Shown: one piece after another, positions 36,038-47,776 of the stretch
How positions within the stretch are numbered: position 1 is the first letter of the stretch
Layout: each line of letters starts with the position of its first letter
Program-made: the position numbers and the translations under genes
NCBI GenBank assembly: GCA_945910005.1
Contig: OX246740.1
Coordinates: 2,232,736-2,296,735 of the forward strand
Source: Isoperla grammatica
Taxonomy: Eukaryota > Arthropoda > Insecta > Plecoptera > Perlodidae
Direction: 5' to 3'
Length of the DNA: 64,000 nt
Notes under the pieces: generated by a model
Databases searched by the model: none
Told to the model about the DNA's origin: nothing
The model's input: only the letters and a program-made list of their open reading frames with translations

Positions 36038-39000
36038 CAGAGGCCGTGGTTGTAGGGTGTGCGTATGTATTAAATGAGCAACTGTTGTGGGCACAATAGT
36101 TTCCTTCTGCATTATTATATTGAATGGCATAAATTTTCAAATGTGAGCATCTAAGAAAATATGGAATAAACTCAAATAGCTGGGTGAATTTGCTTGAATG
36201 ACAATCTTCCGAGTTCTTACTGCTTAACTGATGGACAATAACTTTTTTAGTAGCATACCTAATTCAAAATTGATTCATAAACACGTTTGTCTATATCCCA
36301 GACCAGTGGTTACTTTGTTGGCCCTAATGTCACTTATGACTGATGTAGCAGAGAAGCAGAACATGCATATTTAGCAATACATGGTTTTTGTCTTGGGTGT
36401 TCCTTTTATTTAGTTTGGCCATTAGGTAAATTTGAGTTGAATATAACCTGGTGTTCTACCTACTTGTCTTGTTTGGGGATAAAGTTTAGTTTTCCTCTTT
36501 GTATTTGCTTTTTAAATTTCCATTGTCATAATTTAGAGAGAAGTAACAGAAGTAATAACTAATAAGTGGAGCCATGAAAGTGAGTTGATCTAAAAGTTTT
36601 TTTTTTCATATCCCTACTACAGTATAGGCCTACACAGTGAAAAGGTTGGGAGCATATTACTGTATAACTCAGAACTGTATAACTTGAGTTGAAATGAAAC
36701 AAACTACTTCATAGAATGTGGTTAGAATGCAAATGCAAACTTGACAAATGGATATGAATTATTTGTGGTAAGGCTAGCTTGTCCTAATTATGCACATACT
36801 TTGAGCAGTTAAGGTTCAATTCAATTGATGAAAGTGAAATAAATGAACATGCAAATTGTAGGTCACTACGTATTCAAAGTTGAAAACCATACCAATTTGT
36901 ACAACCTCAGTCGATTGTTGAACCTTTCATGGAAATGTTAGATACCACTAGTCACTCCTTATTATTGTAAAAAAAAAATTAATAACCAACAATATCTAAT
37001 TTAAAGATCATACTGTGCACTCTCCTTCGAGGGGTCTTTTAGATGATGAAATATTTTAAAGGGATCTGTGAGAAATTAGACTGTAAAAATATTTGAACAT
37101 ACGTGTTTCAAACTGAAATTGATGTTGTGCGCTGTATTAGAGTGGGCAGGCTTGCTTCACACTTTCATGTATACTGTTATCTTGTAATGATTTCCCTTGA
37201 TTAACAAATTACTTATCGTTGTTTCAAAATATATTCAGTGCACGCTGCTGTGATACGGTATTATTATGTGTATGACAATAATTTAATGCAACACTATTGC
37301 TCTAACCTGGCTAGGCTAAATGCAGGGTGTTTCAAAGCAATTGAAGATAAAATCTGGCAAATCCATTAGCTACAGTATTATCACATCAGTCTATTTTCAG
37401 TGTACCATATTATAGCGGGATTTAACTGAACATCATTTATGTCCAGTAATATGTTTCAACGTATTAACCCTCTTCCTACTTAAAGCTGGCCTTCCATTAG
37501 AACTGTATATTGCCACTGTAACCATGGAGGTGTTTTATGTTGGATGTAATTAACTAGAGAGCAAGTACTAGTTACTATTTCATATTGATGTGTAGCGATG
37601 CATACATATGAATAACGTTACAAGTTTGTTCTGATATTGTCTACTGCCTTATGTATAGTACAATCATGAATATGCCATATTATGAAGTTTTATAAGATAA
37701 AAAAATATAAAACAAGCTATCCATCAACATTGTTCCTGGATTGAACTTCTCATAACATCAGTACAAATCACCTAGCCAGTTGATTTACAGTGTACGATAC
37801 GTATAAGGAAATCGAGGGTAGTTACTGTCCATTTTTTCTGATCAACATACACATAAGTTGTGTTCAATAATCAAGTGGTAGGTGTCTCCACATACGACTA
37901 AATCACTACTGACACATAAGGGATGGAAGTGTAATCTTTATGTAATGATATACATTAATGAAACGTTAATGGAAAGCCAGCTTTAATATAAGAAACAATT
38001 TTTAAAGGGTATATGTACTACTAAGTGTACTTGCTGCAAGCTGTAGGCTAATAATTATATGATTGGTGTTGCCGATATACTTATCTTTTTATTTATTTTT
38101 TGCTTTCTACTATGACTGAAGTTTTTTTTACGATTGTTGCCAGTTCCTAAGCTAGTAATGTATGTTCTGCTAATTCATACATTGTAACAAATTGCTAACA
38201 ATTCATTTTTGAACCATTCCACTAAATCTAGTCTGTGCTCTAGTTTTTTGTCATTATCCTTTGATTTTTTCTTACAATTTTTTCCGAACATGGCAGAAGA
38301 CTTGTTTAAGCTGCCTGTTTACAAGGGTTTGGGTCGGCCAGAGACTTTTTGTGATAATTTATTATGACACCCTCAAAGGCTTAACCAGGGTAGAGAGCTT
38401 CTGACAAGGCTTATTGAAGAGTGTTCAATACCAACAAATACACTAGTATACACATTATGGTTATTGATATTTTATAGACTTTCATCCAAACCTACATTGT
38501 TAAATAGAAATAAATAGAATAGATTATGATAATGTATAGTACATATTGTTAAAGCACCTAGGGTCATTATAATATTCATGCAAAGGTCACAAATGGTGCT
38601 TCAGTTGGGTAACAACTTCTATCATGCTGTATCAATCTACAATTTACTATTTATTCAGCCACCTACACACAGTTTCCAAATTGTATATTTTTTCGAGTTG
38701 TAAACGAACTGAACGATGAGGTGGCTAATAATACAACCTGGTACATGAGAGTTGGTGGTTGGCATTACACTAAACGACTCTCCTGCTTATAAACTATTGT
38801 GATTACTCTGTTATTTGGATGATGTAGTGTATTATGATAAACCTGGATTATATTCTTTAATATTATCAAGGAATGGATTATATCATTTTGAGAAGTGCTG
38901 CCCAAAGAAGACTTCACAACGCCTTAATAAGCAACTACGCTATGCTGCGGAATCGGTTGTATTTTTGCTTTAGGAGTTGATATTGATTGGAATTTCAAAA

Positions 39001-39243
39001 TCATGTGTTTATTAAAAGAATTGTACATAATATTCTCAATAAATGAAATAATTCAATTTTTTCCTATTATGCATTCATGTTATCTCAACTCTTTTTACTG
39101 TACACGGCATACCCATACTCAAAACTAGGAAAAAGGTAAACAAAAAAAAGTATACAACAACAAAAAATGACGGAAAGATTAGAATTTGTATTGTCACAGT
39201 TATTATACTTCCTGCCATTGTTCAATAAAAGATTGATTGTCCA
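36038..39243. other. Intergenic, no gene seen
   Basis: More than 3 kb without a credible exon, RNA gene or clear mobile element. Low in TAGGCCTA compared with other spacers. Confidence 0.5.
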
Positions 39244-39554
39244 TATAGGCGGGTTCACACAAAATGACTAAGACTAACGATTAGTGTTTAAGAAAGTTGA
39301 AGTATACGATTTACATTGAAGCGTTCACATACTTTACTAGTGATTAGTGTTTAAGACCGAGTGATTAAGAAAGTTCATTATTGTTATTCACGATTGTTAA
39401 GCGTTAGTAACAACCAATCGCCTCGTGGAACATCACATTAGTTCAGCCAATGAAAATCGTACCATCCGTTTTAATGTTGTTTAGGTTTTCACTTTTACGC
39501 AGAGTTTGTTTTTACAGCTTCCGGTCACGGCTTCCGGTACTGATGTAAACAATA

Positions 39555-39663
39555 GGTTCGTTTGATTTGGCTACACCTTTTGTACTTTTTGCACTCACTC
39601 CATGTTATTTCATGGGGTAAATGTCAAAAAGTACAAAGTGACGGTAAATCAAACGAACCTAAT
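39555..39663. mobile_element. Small hairpin MITE (about 109 bp)
   Basis: aggttcgtttgattt and aaatcaaacgaacct are perfect inverted ends, with inner ttttgtactttttg/caaaaagtacaaa also inverted. It lies inside the 39247-40274 element. Confidence 0.75.
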
Positions 39664-39937
39664 TTTAAATCAAAGTTTCACGTCGTCTGCTGCAGGCTGT
39701 AGGTTATCAGTCCATATACTAATATAATTACAGCTGTCAACTTCGGGACAACATAGAACCGTTTTTGTTTTACACGCCCACGCCATAGTACTAATTTTTA
39801 CGGGAAGAGTGCGCTGCTCACTTGTCAAAGCACTCGAAGACTGCCATCTTTCAAAGTCGTCATGTATTTCTTTGCAAGATATGGGGGCGGAGTTTTGTTT
39901 TCCTAAGGCTTAGTCACTGGTTAGCACTGGTGGCTTA

Positions 39938-40086
39938 GGTTGGAATTCATAGTCGGCCCCTACACCTAGGGGCACCCATTGTTGCTATGGATTTGTTTTG
40001 TTTATAGGAAATAACATGTAAACAACTGTTACCTTAGTAACAATGGGCGCCCCTAGGTGTAGGGGCCCCGACTATGAATTCCAACC
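39938..40086. mobile_element. GGTTGGAATTC MITE, copy A (149 bp)
   Basis: TSD TTA lies at 39935-39937 and 40087-40089. The inverted ends are about 48 bp, ggttggaattcatagtcggc through cacctaggggc to cccattgtt. Almost the whole element can fold on itself. Confidence 0.88.
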
Positions 40087-40095
40087 TTAGTCTTA

Positions 40096-40242
40096 GGTTG
40101 GAATTCATAGTCGGCCCCTACACCTAGGGGCGCCCATTGTTACCAAGGTAACCATTGTTTGCATGTTATTTCCCATCAGGGAAACAAAGCCATAGCAACA
40201 ATGGGCGCCCCTAGGTGTAGGGGCCGACTATGAATTCCAACC
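40096..40242. mobile_element. GGTTGGAATTC MITE, copy B (147 bp)
   Basis: TSD TTA lies at 40093-40095 and 40243-40245. The ends are the same as copy A, and only 9 bp separate the two. The interior matches copy A in inverse orientation (accaaggtaac / gttaccttagt). Confidence 0.88.
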
Positions 40243-40502
40243 TTAGTCCATAGTCATTCTGTCTGAACGCGCCTTATAAATTAAAGCTTGGAATTTTCGT
40301 TTGTCATAGTTACTTCACTACAAATGGATTTTGTACCTACAATACTTATCGAATCGTGTTGAAATTAGTATTCTTTATATTCACGTGACGTCACTGACTT
40401 GTTGGCGGGCATATTCCCGTACATGAGGTATTGCAGTTCCTACTCATAGCGACCATCATCCCGTACACAGTCATTGTTGTAGACAAACAAATGACTATTG
40501 CA

Positions 40503-40775
40503 TACCAAGAATTTCGTGGCCGGACAAAAACTATAATATGGCTATCTCACATTTTGCCACCAGTTTATTTCAGAAAAATATTTTTCAGTAACTGCATTGT
40601 GACTTGTAACGTTTTAAACGATTTTGCTACAAAACTATACACCTTCAATCCACATCGAGGCTTGTAGATAATCCAAATTTCAATATGATCGGACTTTCCG
40701 TTCGACCGCTATCGACAGACATAAAAACAAACAGAACGAAGAGCCATGAAGGTCTAATAGAGACTCTCGCTTAAT
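40503..40775. repeat. Interspersed repeat family, 3' part
   Basis: Carries the gtggccggacaaaa, cacatcgaggcttg and ttccgttcgaccgctatcg blocks. Lies about 70 bp before a full copy in the same orientation. Confidence 0.75.
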
Positions 40776-40849
40776 AAATGCATATCGATTTTTTGTTTTA
40801 ATGGGGGAAAAAAGTAGAATACATTTTTAAACACTTTTTAAAACTAGGA

Positions 40850-41575
40850 AAACGCTCTGTTTGACGCGTTGATAAGCGGCGGTCCATATCTACGAACTTT
40901 GTGGCGAAAAGATCTCAAAGCTAATAAAAACAACAAGTAACAACAATTCAAGAATGCGCATTGCAATTTTTTTTTCTAATTTACATAGCTATTATACTTC
41001 CCGACATTGTTGAATGCAGTGCAATGTGCGTTGCTAAGAATTTTCGTTGTCATTCCGTCTAGTGTTTTCAAAATGGTCCGCCACCGTTACTAACAGTTAC
41101 TGACAGCAATAGAAATGTAATTTCTGCCTCTAATACGTATCAGATCGCGTTTAAATTGGTATATTCGTGACCGGACAAAAATTTACTATAATATAGCCAG
41201 CTCACATTTTGCCGTTGTGTTTCAGAAAAATATTTTCGAGTAACTTTTGTGTAACTTTGCCAATACTTATCGGATCGCCATAAAATGAACATATTCGTGA
41301 CCGGACAAATCTTTTCAAAAATATGGCTATCTCAGATTTTGACGCCATTTTGTTTCAGAGTAACATTTTTGCAGTAACTATAGTGTAACTTTCTAACTTT
41401 TCGAACGATTTTGTTACAAAACTATACACCTTCAATCCACATCGAGGCTTGTGGATGCTCCAAACTTCAAGTTGATCGGACTTTCCGTTCGACCACTATC
41501 GACAGACATAAAAAAAAAAAAAAAAAAAAAAAAACAGAATGAAGTGTCATAAAGGTCTAATGTCTAATGGAGACA
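40850..41575. repeat. Interspersed repeat family, long copy 3
   Basis: Starts gaaaacgctctgtttgacgc and contains two cgtgaccggacaaa blocks about 130 bp apart. Ends after a poly-A tract of about 24 bases and gtcataaaggtctaatg. Confidence 0.8.
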
Positions 41576-41865
41576 ACAATAAAACAATTACGGGCCTAGG
41601 CCTACTTATTTCAATTTGGCCACGGAAACAAAACTAAGTACATTTTCCTTTACGATGGATATATTTAATCTACTGAATATTTCTGTTGTCAAATAAACAT
41701 ATTTCGCACCATTGGTATCCAATCCTTTTGTCACATAAATCACTTCCCACGTGGTGAATTTGTTATCTGTGCTTTTGTTTTATTTTTTACTTTTTTCCTG
41801 GCCGTCGATCGATGGAAGTTTGCAGAGCCATTTTTTTTATTATTACAATGCTTCTATTAGCTTGC

Positions 41866-41868
<3 letters not shown>

Positions 41869-41916
<48 letters not shown>

Positions 41917-41917
41917 G
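41869..41917. repeat. (GTCT)n microsatellite
   Basis: About 12 perfect units. Confidence 0.95.
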
Positions 41918-42470
41918 GACGGAATCTTTGAATCGATATTTCCCATACTTCTATGTCCGATCGAGCTGAAAATTTTCACACGGACGTATTCTTAATGACA
42001 ATACATGAATAAACTCTCATTTTTACTAAATTGTCAATTAATTAATCATGATTAATTAATTAATGTTTTATATGGGAATCGATATTTCACCCACTTGCCA
42101 ATGTCGAATCGAGCTGAAAACAATTAAATAAACAATTAAAAAATTAAACAATTAAAAACATTAAAAAAATCAAGGTTAGTGGATGATGATCTTGTGTGCA
42201 TCAATGAACCTTGATAATGTGTAGCCTAGGCCTAGTTACTTTGCCGAATTCTCCCATAGCCACATAATCACACTTTCCGTAAGCATTGTTGGCCGACTGC
42301 TGGTTCGTGCATGGACGGAACTGTCCGAAATTCAAGTTTGCAATGCGAGCACGCTAGTTTGCGAGTGAAGTTAACAAGTACAAGTACACAAGTATGCAGT
42401 CTTCTAAATTCGGACACGTCCAGTGAGCACATATTTGATTGCAAGATTCTTTAAGACTAAAAAGTATAAA

Positions 42471-42765
42471 ATAATATGTCATGAAAAAATAATTTTTTTT
42501 AATTCAACGCTTATATTTAAATGCACTAAAAAGTAAATTTTTGCCCAACAAATTTTTGCCTCACTCTGAAATAATAAGCGTTGGGCGCTTTCCCTGCATA
42601 AACAGCAGAATACTGTAATCTATGTCAATACCGAAAGCGCCCAACGCTTATTATTTTCCGAGTGAGGCAAAAATTTGTTGGGCAAAAATTTATTTTTTAC
42701 TTTTTAGTGCATTTAAAATATATAAGCGTTGTTTAAAAAAAAAAAAAATTTTCATGATATATTTT
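42471..42765. repeat. Long imperfect palindrome, about 100-bp arms
   Basis: Arm 42505-42591 mirrors 42634-42731 with a few small indels, and weaker pairing extends to 42471 and 42765. The loop is about 42 bp. It lies some 130 bp before the CpG-rich stretch assigned to the ZFYVE1 promoter. Confidence 0.88.
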
Positions 42766-42899
42766 AAAATTTCATCCCACTTGTATAAACTACTTGTCGA
42801 CACTTGTATCTTTTATTATTTGGTTGATGTTAATAATGTGCTTTGAAAAGCCTCGTCTTATTTAAAAAAACAGCGGGAAGTTCTTACACACTGCCCTTC

Positions 42900-43043
42900 T
42901 GATTCTCGATACTCACGACCGCAGATGTTTACAAGGCCAACGCGGCTCCGCCGGCTGAGCCGCCGAGATCGAACGAAACGTCAAGATGTCACTCGTGAAA
43001 ATTTTTGTTTAGGTTCAGTCTAGCCTACAAATTCTCCAAAAAT
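42900..43043 (+). promoter_or_regulatory. Candidate ZFYVE1 promoter and non-coding first exon
   Basis: A locally GC- and CpG-rich stretch (42930-42980) is followed by a strong donor, AAAAAT|gtaagt, at 43043. The next acceptor is at 43289. No TATA box stands out. The transcription start is not fixed by the sequence. Confidence 0.4.
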
Positions 43044-43289
43044 GTAAGTTGATTTACGTTTAATCCAATGTCACGCACAAGTGCATCGATTTTGAGATAT
43101 GTTTTGATGTTATTAGTTGTTTTTTGAGCATCAGGCAAATTGTTAAAAACCGCTTTTGGCACGCGTTTGCAATCCCCTTCACTTTAGTAGGCCTAGGCCC
43201 AATTTGCCTAGCCTAGGCCTAGTCCTAGGCCTAGGCAAGGTCTGGAGCCTAGGCATGTGTGACTCATAATATTGCGTTGTACATTTCAG

Positions 43290-43633
43290 GCAGTTCGAAA
43301 CAATGGGTGAATGTCCTTGAAACGTAAGCCTACTCTTTAACTAAAAAATGATTGTTTGCTTATGCAAATTATTCCATGGAGCTGCCAAAGAGAAATGCGA
43401 TTGGTTTATCAGGAGGGTTGAGGTTTAAAAGATCGGACGCAATCTCACCCTCGATAATGGAATCTATGACAGATTGTCCATCGTTTGTCGATGGACAAAA
43501 ATCTTTGAGTAGCCCTGCTAGTCTACCACCAGATGTAACTCTGACAACTGAATTCACATCACTGAAATTGGGGCCAGGAAATGATGACAACAGTAAAAGC
43601 TGCCTGTTACTCGATGGGAAAGAAAATCTGAAG
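43290..43633 (+). CDS. ZFYVE1: ZFYVE1 first coding exon (5' UTR with uORFs, residues 1-86)
   Basis: The acceptor tacatttcag gives an exon from 43290, and the donor AAG|gtaagc ends it at 43633 (phase 0). The first in-frame ATG is 43376. The same frame has TGA at 43349-43351 inside the exon, so the protein cannot extend upstream of it. Two short upstream ORFs are present: 43303-43320 (5 codons) and 43348-43428, which overlaps the main ATG out of frame. The coded stretch is Ser/Pro-rich and disordered-looking until its last 12 residues (SCLLLDGKENLK), which align with the human lead-in to the NTPase region. Confidence 0.82.
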
Positions 43634-46600
43634 GTAAGCCTAGGCCTAGGCCTAGGTCTATGTATTTTTATATTAGGTTTTAAGGTTTGTATTTGACGTG
43701 CTTTATTTCTTATTCTCATACTGCTGCTAGTGGGCCCCACACACAGAGAAAAAATACTAACTGCGAACTGTCGCTGCTCAAGCGTATGCCACTATCTCTA
43801 CGAGGCTGTCTAATCTACAATTCTAACAAATACCATGTAGGTCTAGCCTAGGCCCAGGGATAGGCGAGGCCTACTTTGTTATCCAGTTGGCCTATTCAAG
43901 TAGGTAGCCTACCGTAGGCCTACCTAGACCTATTGTGTTATTCCTCTTAATAAGTTCGTTCCTTTGTCCTAAAACCTCAACATTATCAAGATATATAGAT
44001 ATATATCCTCACGAATGGCAAACGGCCTCATTAGGCGTGTGTTCTATACAAGGGAAAGGGCGACACTCTATTACCAGAATCTTGTTGTCCAGCCTCCTCC
44101 ATTAAGCTTCTTCGTAGGCCTAGGCCTTTACAAACTTTTTCAAACATTAGCCATGTTTACATGGAGTATTGAGTATTGGATTGGGATTGCATTGGATTCA
44201 GATCTATGCGTTTACATGACCCGAATTTATAACGCACTCGGTTCGTTTTCAATACCAAGCGATTGCAACCTAGCGGTAGTTTTATGAACTTCTTATCCAC
44301 TGCCATCTTTAATCTGACTATCAGAAAGTGGATGCTTTAGGGGTTGTAATGCAGGCGGTTGTACCCTAACCTTACTTTTGTTTTGTTTTGTTGTCATGTT
44401 ACCTCTTCACACGATCACACGTTTCGTTTAGACATTACTACTCGTTTTTTTTAAAAAGTAAACAAGCACAATCCGCAGTATGACACTATACAGCGTGAGT
44501 CGATCCCCGTCGCCTGTCACAATACACACGTACAACAACATAACAACCTTCAAATAAAGATTGGCTCTACTGGGGTGAATTCGATACGACGATAGGCTAC
44601 TAGAAAGTCGTTCACATGCACAGATTCAATACAATCTCTCAATACGATACCAGATTTTAGGTGGTTACATGGAGGATTGAACAGCCGGATCGTACTCAAT
44701 ACCGTATTGAATCCTCCATGTAAACATGGCTATTATTAATACTAGGCTACAAGTAGTGATGTATAAATTCCCGGAATTTATTTTTGGGGAATATTCCCAG
44801 GAATTTTCCCGGGAATATTCCCCAGAGTCGGGAATTTTAGGGAATTTTTGTTTTTAGGCTACAAGAATAAATGATAGGTCTAAGTAAATGCTCCAAGTAA
44901 AAACAAAATGTGTCATAAAATGCTTGAAATGATTTCTATTTACGCTACCTATGACAGGGGCCTAGGTGGAGGGTAAGCTGACAGTAAATTTCCAATCTAA
45001 AAATATGAGTTAGTTTGTTTTATGACAGATAAATTTTAATTTTAATGGCGTTTTCCAATGGCCACACTGGACCGCACTGAGTGCATCTTCAACGATTAAA
45101 ACAACAATGCACAACCATAGGCGTGCACAGTGTCTAACATTAGACCCCGCACGAGGTGGCGCGGTACAACTGGGGTCTGGGCCAAAGCCCCAGCCGCCGG
45201 AAGCAATTTCGCCTATGGCGAAATTTTTTTTGGTTGATGCATTAACTTTTATGGCATAAAACGCGATTTTAGTACGCGATGACGCATTCCAGTGCCATGG
45301 GATCTTGTGGCCCGTATGGAGCCATGTTTCGTTTCATATGTTTCGTTCCGATGACGGTCGAAGTTGACACATTAGGTCCGGCCTGAGCCGTGCGCACGCC
45401 TATGTGCACAACAATATAATAGGCGCACTGAGTGCAGCCCATTAGAAAATGTCATAAGTGACAAATGTATTATCTGCGGTTTTGCTCATGTAAGGGCCGC
45501 TTACATTTAGGGACCTACTTATTATATAAGCGGACATATTCAGCCATCAAGAGAAAATTCAACTTAATATCAAAACGAATGAGTTGTATGTAATAATAAG
45601 GTTGTACTGTATACACTGTCAGGGAAACAGCAGCTTGCAAACCCTCCCAAGAATGCAAGCCCAGCATGAGACCCCCCCCCCCCCCCCCCCCTCCATCGTA
45701 CAACAGTATCCAGTGGGTTTTTTGTAGGCCTAAGCCTACTACTTATGTATAATGACCTGGGATGAACACATTCATCTGGGAATTGATTAAAAAAAAAATA
45801 CATAAATTCCCTACTTTTGGGAATTTATATGAGGTCGGGGAATATTCCCGGGAAAATTCCCGTTCCCGGGAATATTCCCAGGGGAATATTTCTGCCCGTA
45901 CATCACTAGCTACAAGCTCTCACTGACCAAGTAATACCAGATGAGCAGTTCGGCTTCCACACGGGCAAATCAACTTTACAAGCTGTCAAAATTCTTCTCA
46001 ATAAAATCGACCTGACTCGATTTCACAAGACTCGATTTCACACTGTTGGAAGGAAGAATTAGTATCTGTAGGCCTATATATCTGAAGTCAAAATAATAAT
46101 TTAGTAATTTAACCCCTTATGCCTCACACACATACCTTCATTGTTACTGTCCAGGTATCTTCAAAAGAACAATTCCTCAAGAGGCTGGGATGTGATGCTT
46201 CAGCCCGAGTCAAGGTCGTGTCCGTATTTGGAAACACGGGCGACGGAAAATCACACACACTAAATCAGACGTTTTTCGACGGTGAAGAAATATTTCGTAC
46301 TTCATCCGAACAAGACTCGTGCACCTTGGGTGTGTGGGTTGCATTTGACCCCAAGCTAAAAGTGATATGTTTAGATACTGAAGGTCTCTTAGGTTCTACA
46401 AACCACGAACACCAAAGAACAAGGCTCTTACTCAAGGTAAATATTGATCCAATCACTCAACTCTTCATTGATCTACCTTTCCGAAGTACCGGTATTAGAA
46501 TATATGCCAATATAGACTAAACTTTGTTCCACATCAAGGACCAACCTTGTTTATAGGTAAGACCTCCCAAGTTTAGGTATTGTATATGGTGGATCTGGGC

Positions 46601-47745
46601 TGGAACTTGAAATGGCATAAACCATAGTATTAACTATTAACATTACTGCTACTTACTGTAGGCCTGCTTACATTTTATTATGCTGTCCCACCTGTTCCAA
46701 CCCTAAACACCAACTAACCTTGTAAAATCAGACCAGAATAGTGAAGTGAGAATAGAGTTCCTTAACTCTAAAATTGACGGCTTTTCGCACGGCAGGTCTT
46801 GGCCATCTCCGACGTGGTAGTCTATCGCACCAGATCCGAACGCCTGCATAGAGACCTATTCACGTTTCTCGGTTGGGCTTCTCGAGCTTACACGCAACAC
46901 TTCCAGAGTGCGTTGCAGTCCGTCGGTCTACGAGGAGAGTTTGGAAGTTCGCTGTCTGCCCTCGGTCCGGCCGTCATCATTTTCCACGAGACTCGACACA
47001 CGCAGACATTGCAGTCAAGTAAGCAGAATCTATGAGTTAACATGTTGTCAGTCCAGCTCTTTAAGTGAGTTCGATAGATGAGTCAATTGGCCAGATTGTC
47101 GGAACAGAGAATCTAGGCTGGGAAAAAATAACAATAAGCACTAAATGTAATAGAGACCTACAGGACTATTACCATACAACACGTTGGTACTTGTCATGGC
47201 TAAACAGGATAATTGCCTAATTCTGTGGAATTGATTCACAATACTATATTACAGGGTTGCCGTTTTTGCGAAATTTATCCTCATTTGCGGATTTTTAGGG
47301 TGCCTCGCGGACATGAGGATTAACGGCCAAATTGGCGGATTTTCTACCATCATTGTAAAAACCGTATAATTTGAAAATTCCGCCATAAAGAACGATTTAA
47401 TAACGTAAAAAGTAAAGTTGGACAATCTACACTTGAACCCGCAGCATAGACACGATGTCTCAAAACACGTGTGAAATATCGAGATTTCTACTGTGTTTTT
47501 GTAAGTTGTCTTGCTATACTAGCAAGCAGAGGGTGGAGCTTGTGTGGGAGACAGCCAATGCGGTACCTAAAGCGTTGTGATTGGTCTAGTAGTAAGTAGC
47601 GTCCTCTATCGTCAACTTTGCAGAACGTGTGTGTTCTTTTAGTGTACGATAGAGCGCGTTGCCCGTGCCTCGTTTATAACAAGGAGCCCGTGACGTGACG
47701 ACTGACTTTTTATATGAGTCAATGCTGTTATTTGCCTGGTTTCTT

Positions 47746-47776
<31 letters not shown>

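Larger units (their letters stand above)
39247..40274. mobile_element. TIR element (1,028 bp) carrying three smaller insertions
   Basis: The ends aggcgggttcacacaaaatg and the inverse of aggcgcgttcagacagaatg are 17/20 alike, extended by -actaag/-actatg. The 3-bp flank TAT lies at 39244-39246 and 40275-40277. A 3-bp TSD suggests a PIF/Harbinger-like element. No transposase remains. Confidence 0.75.
44754..45908. mobile_element. Ac-like hAT element (outer, 1,155 bp)
   Basis: The 8-bp TSD gctacaag lies at 44746-44753 and 45909-45916. The ends tagtgatgta/tacatcacta are perfect. Subterminal ggaatattccc/cccgggaa palindromes are repeated at both ends. It hosts the element at 45116-45404 and lies in ZFYVE1 intron 1. 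Confidence 0.92.

Noticed and set aside
35870..36055. 61-codon frame
   Set aside because: Lies across the end of an inverted-repeat element and has no protein-like features.
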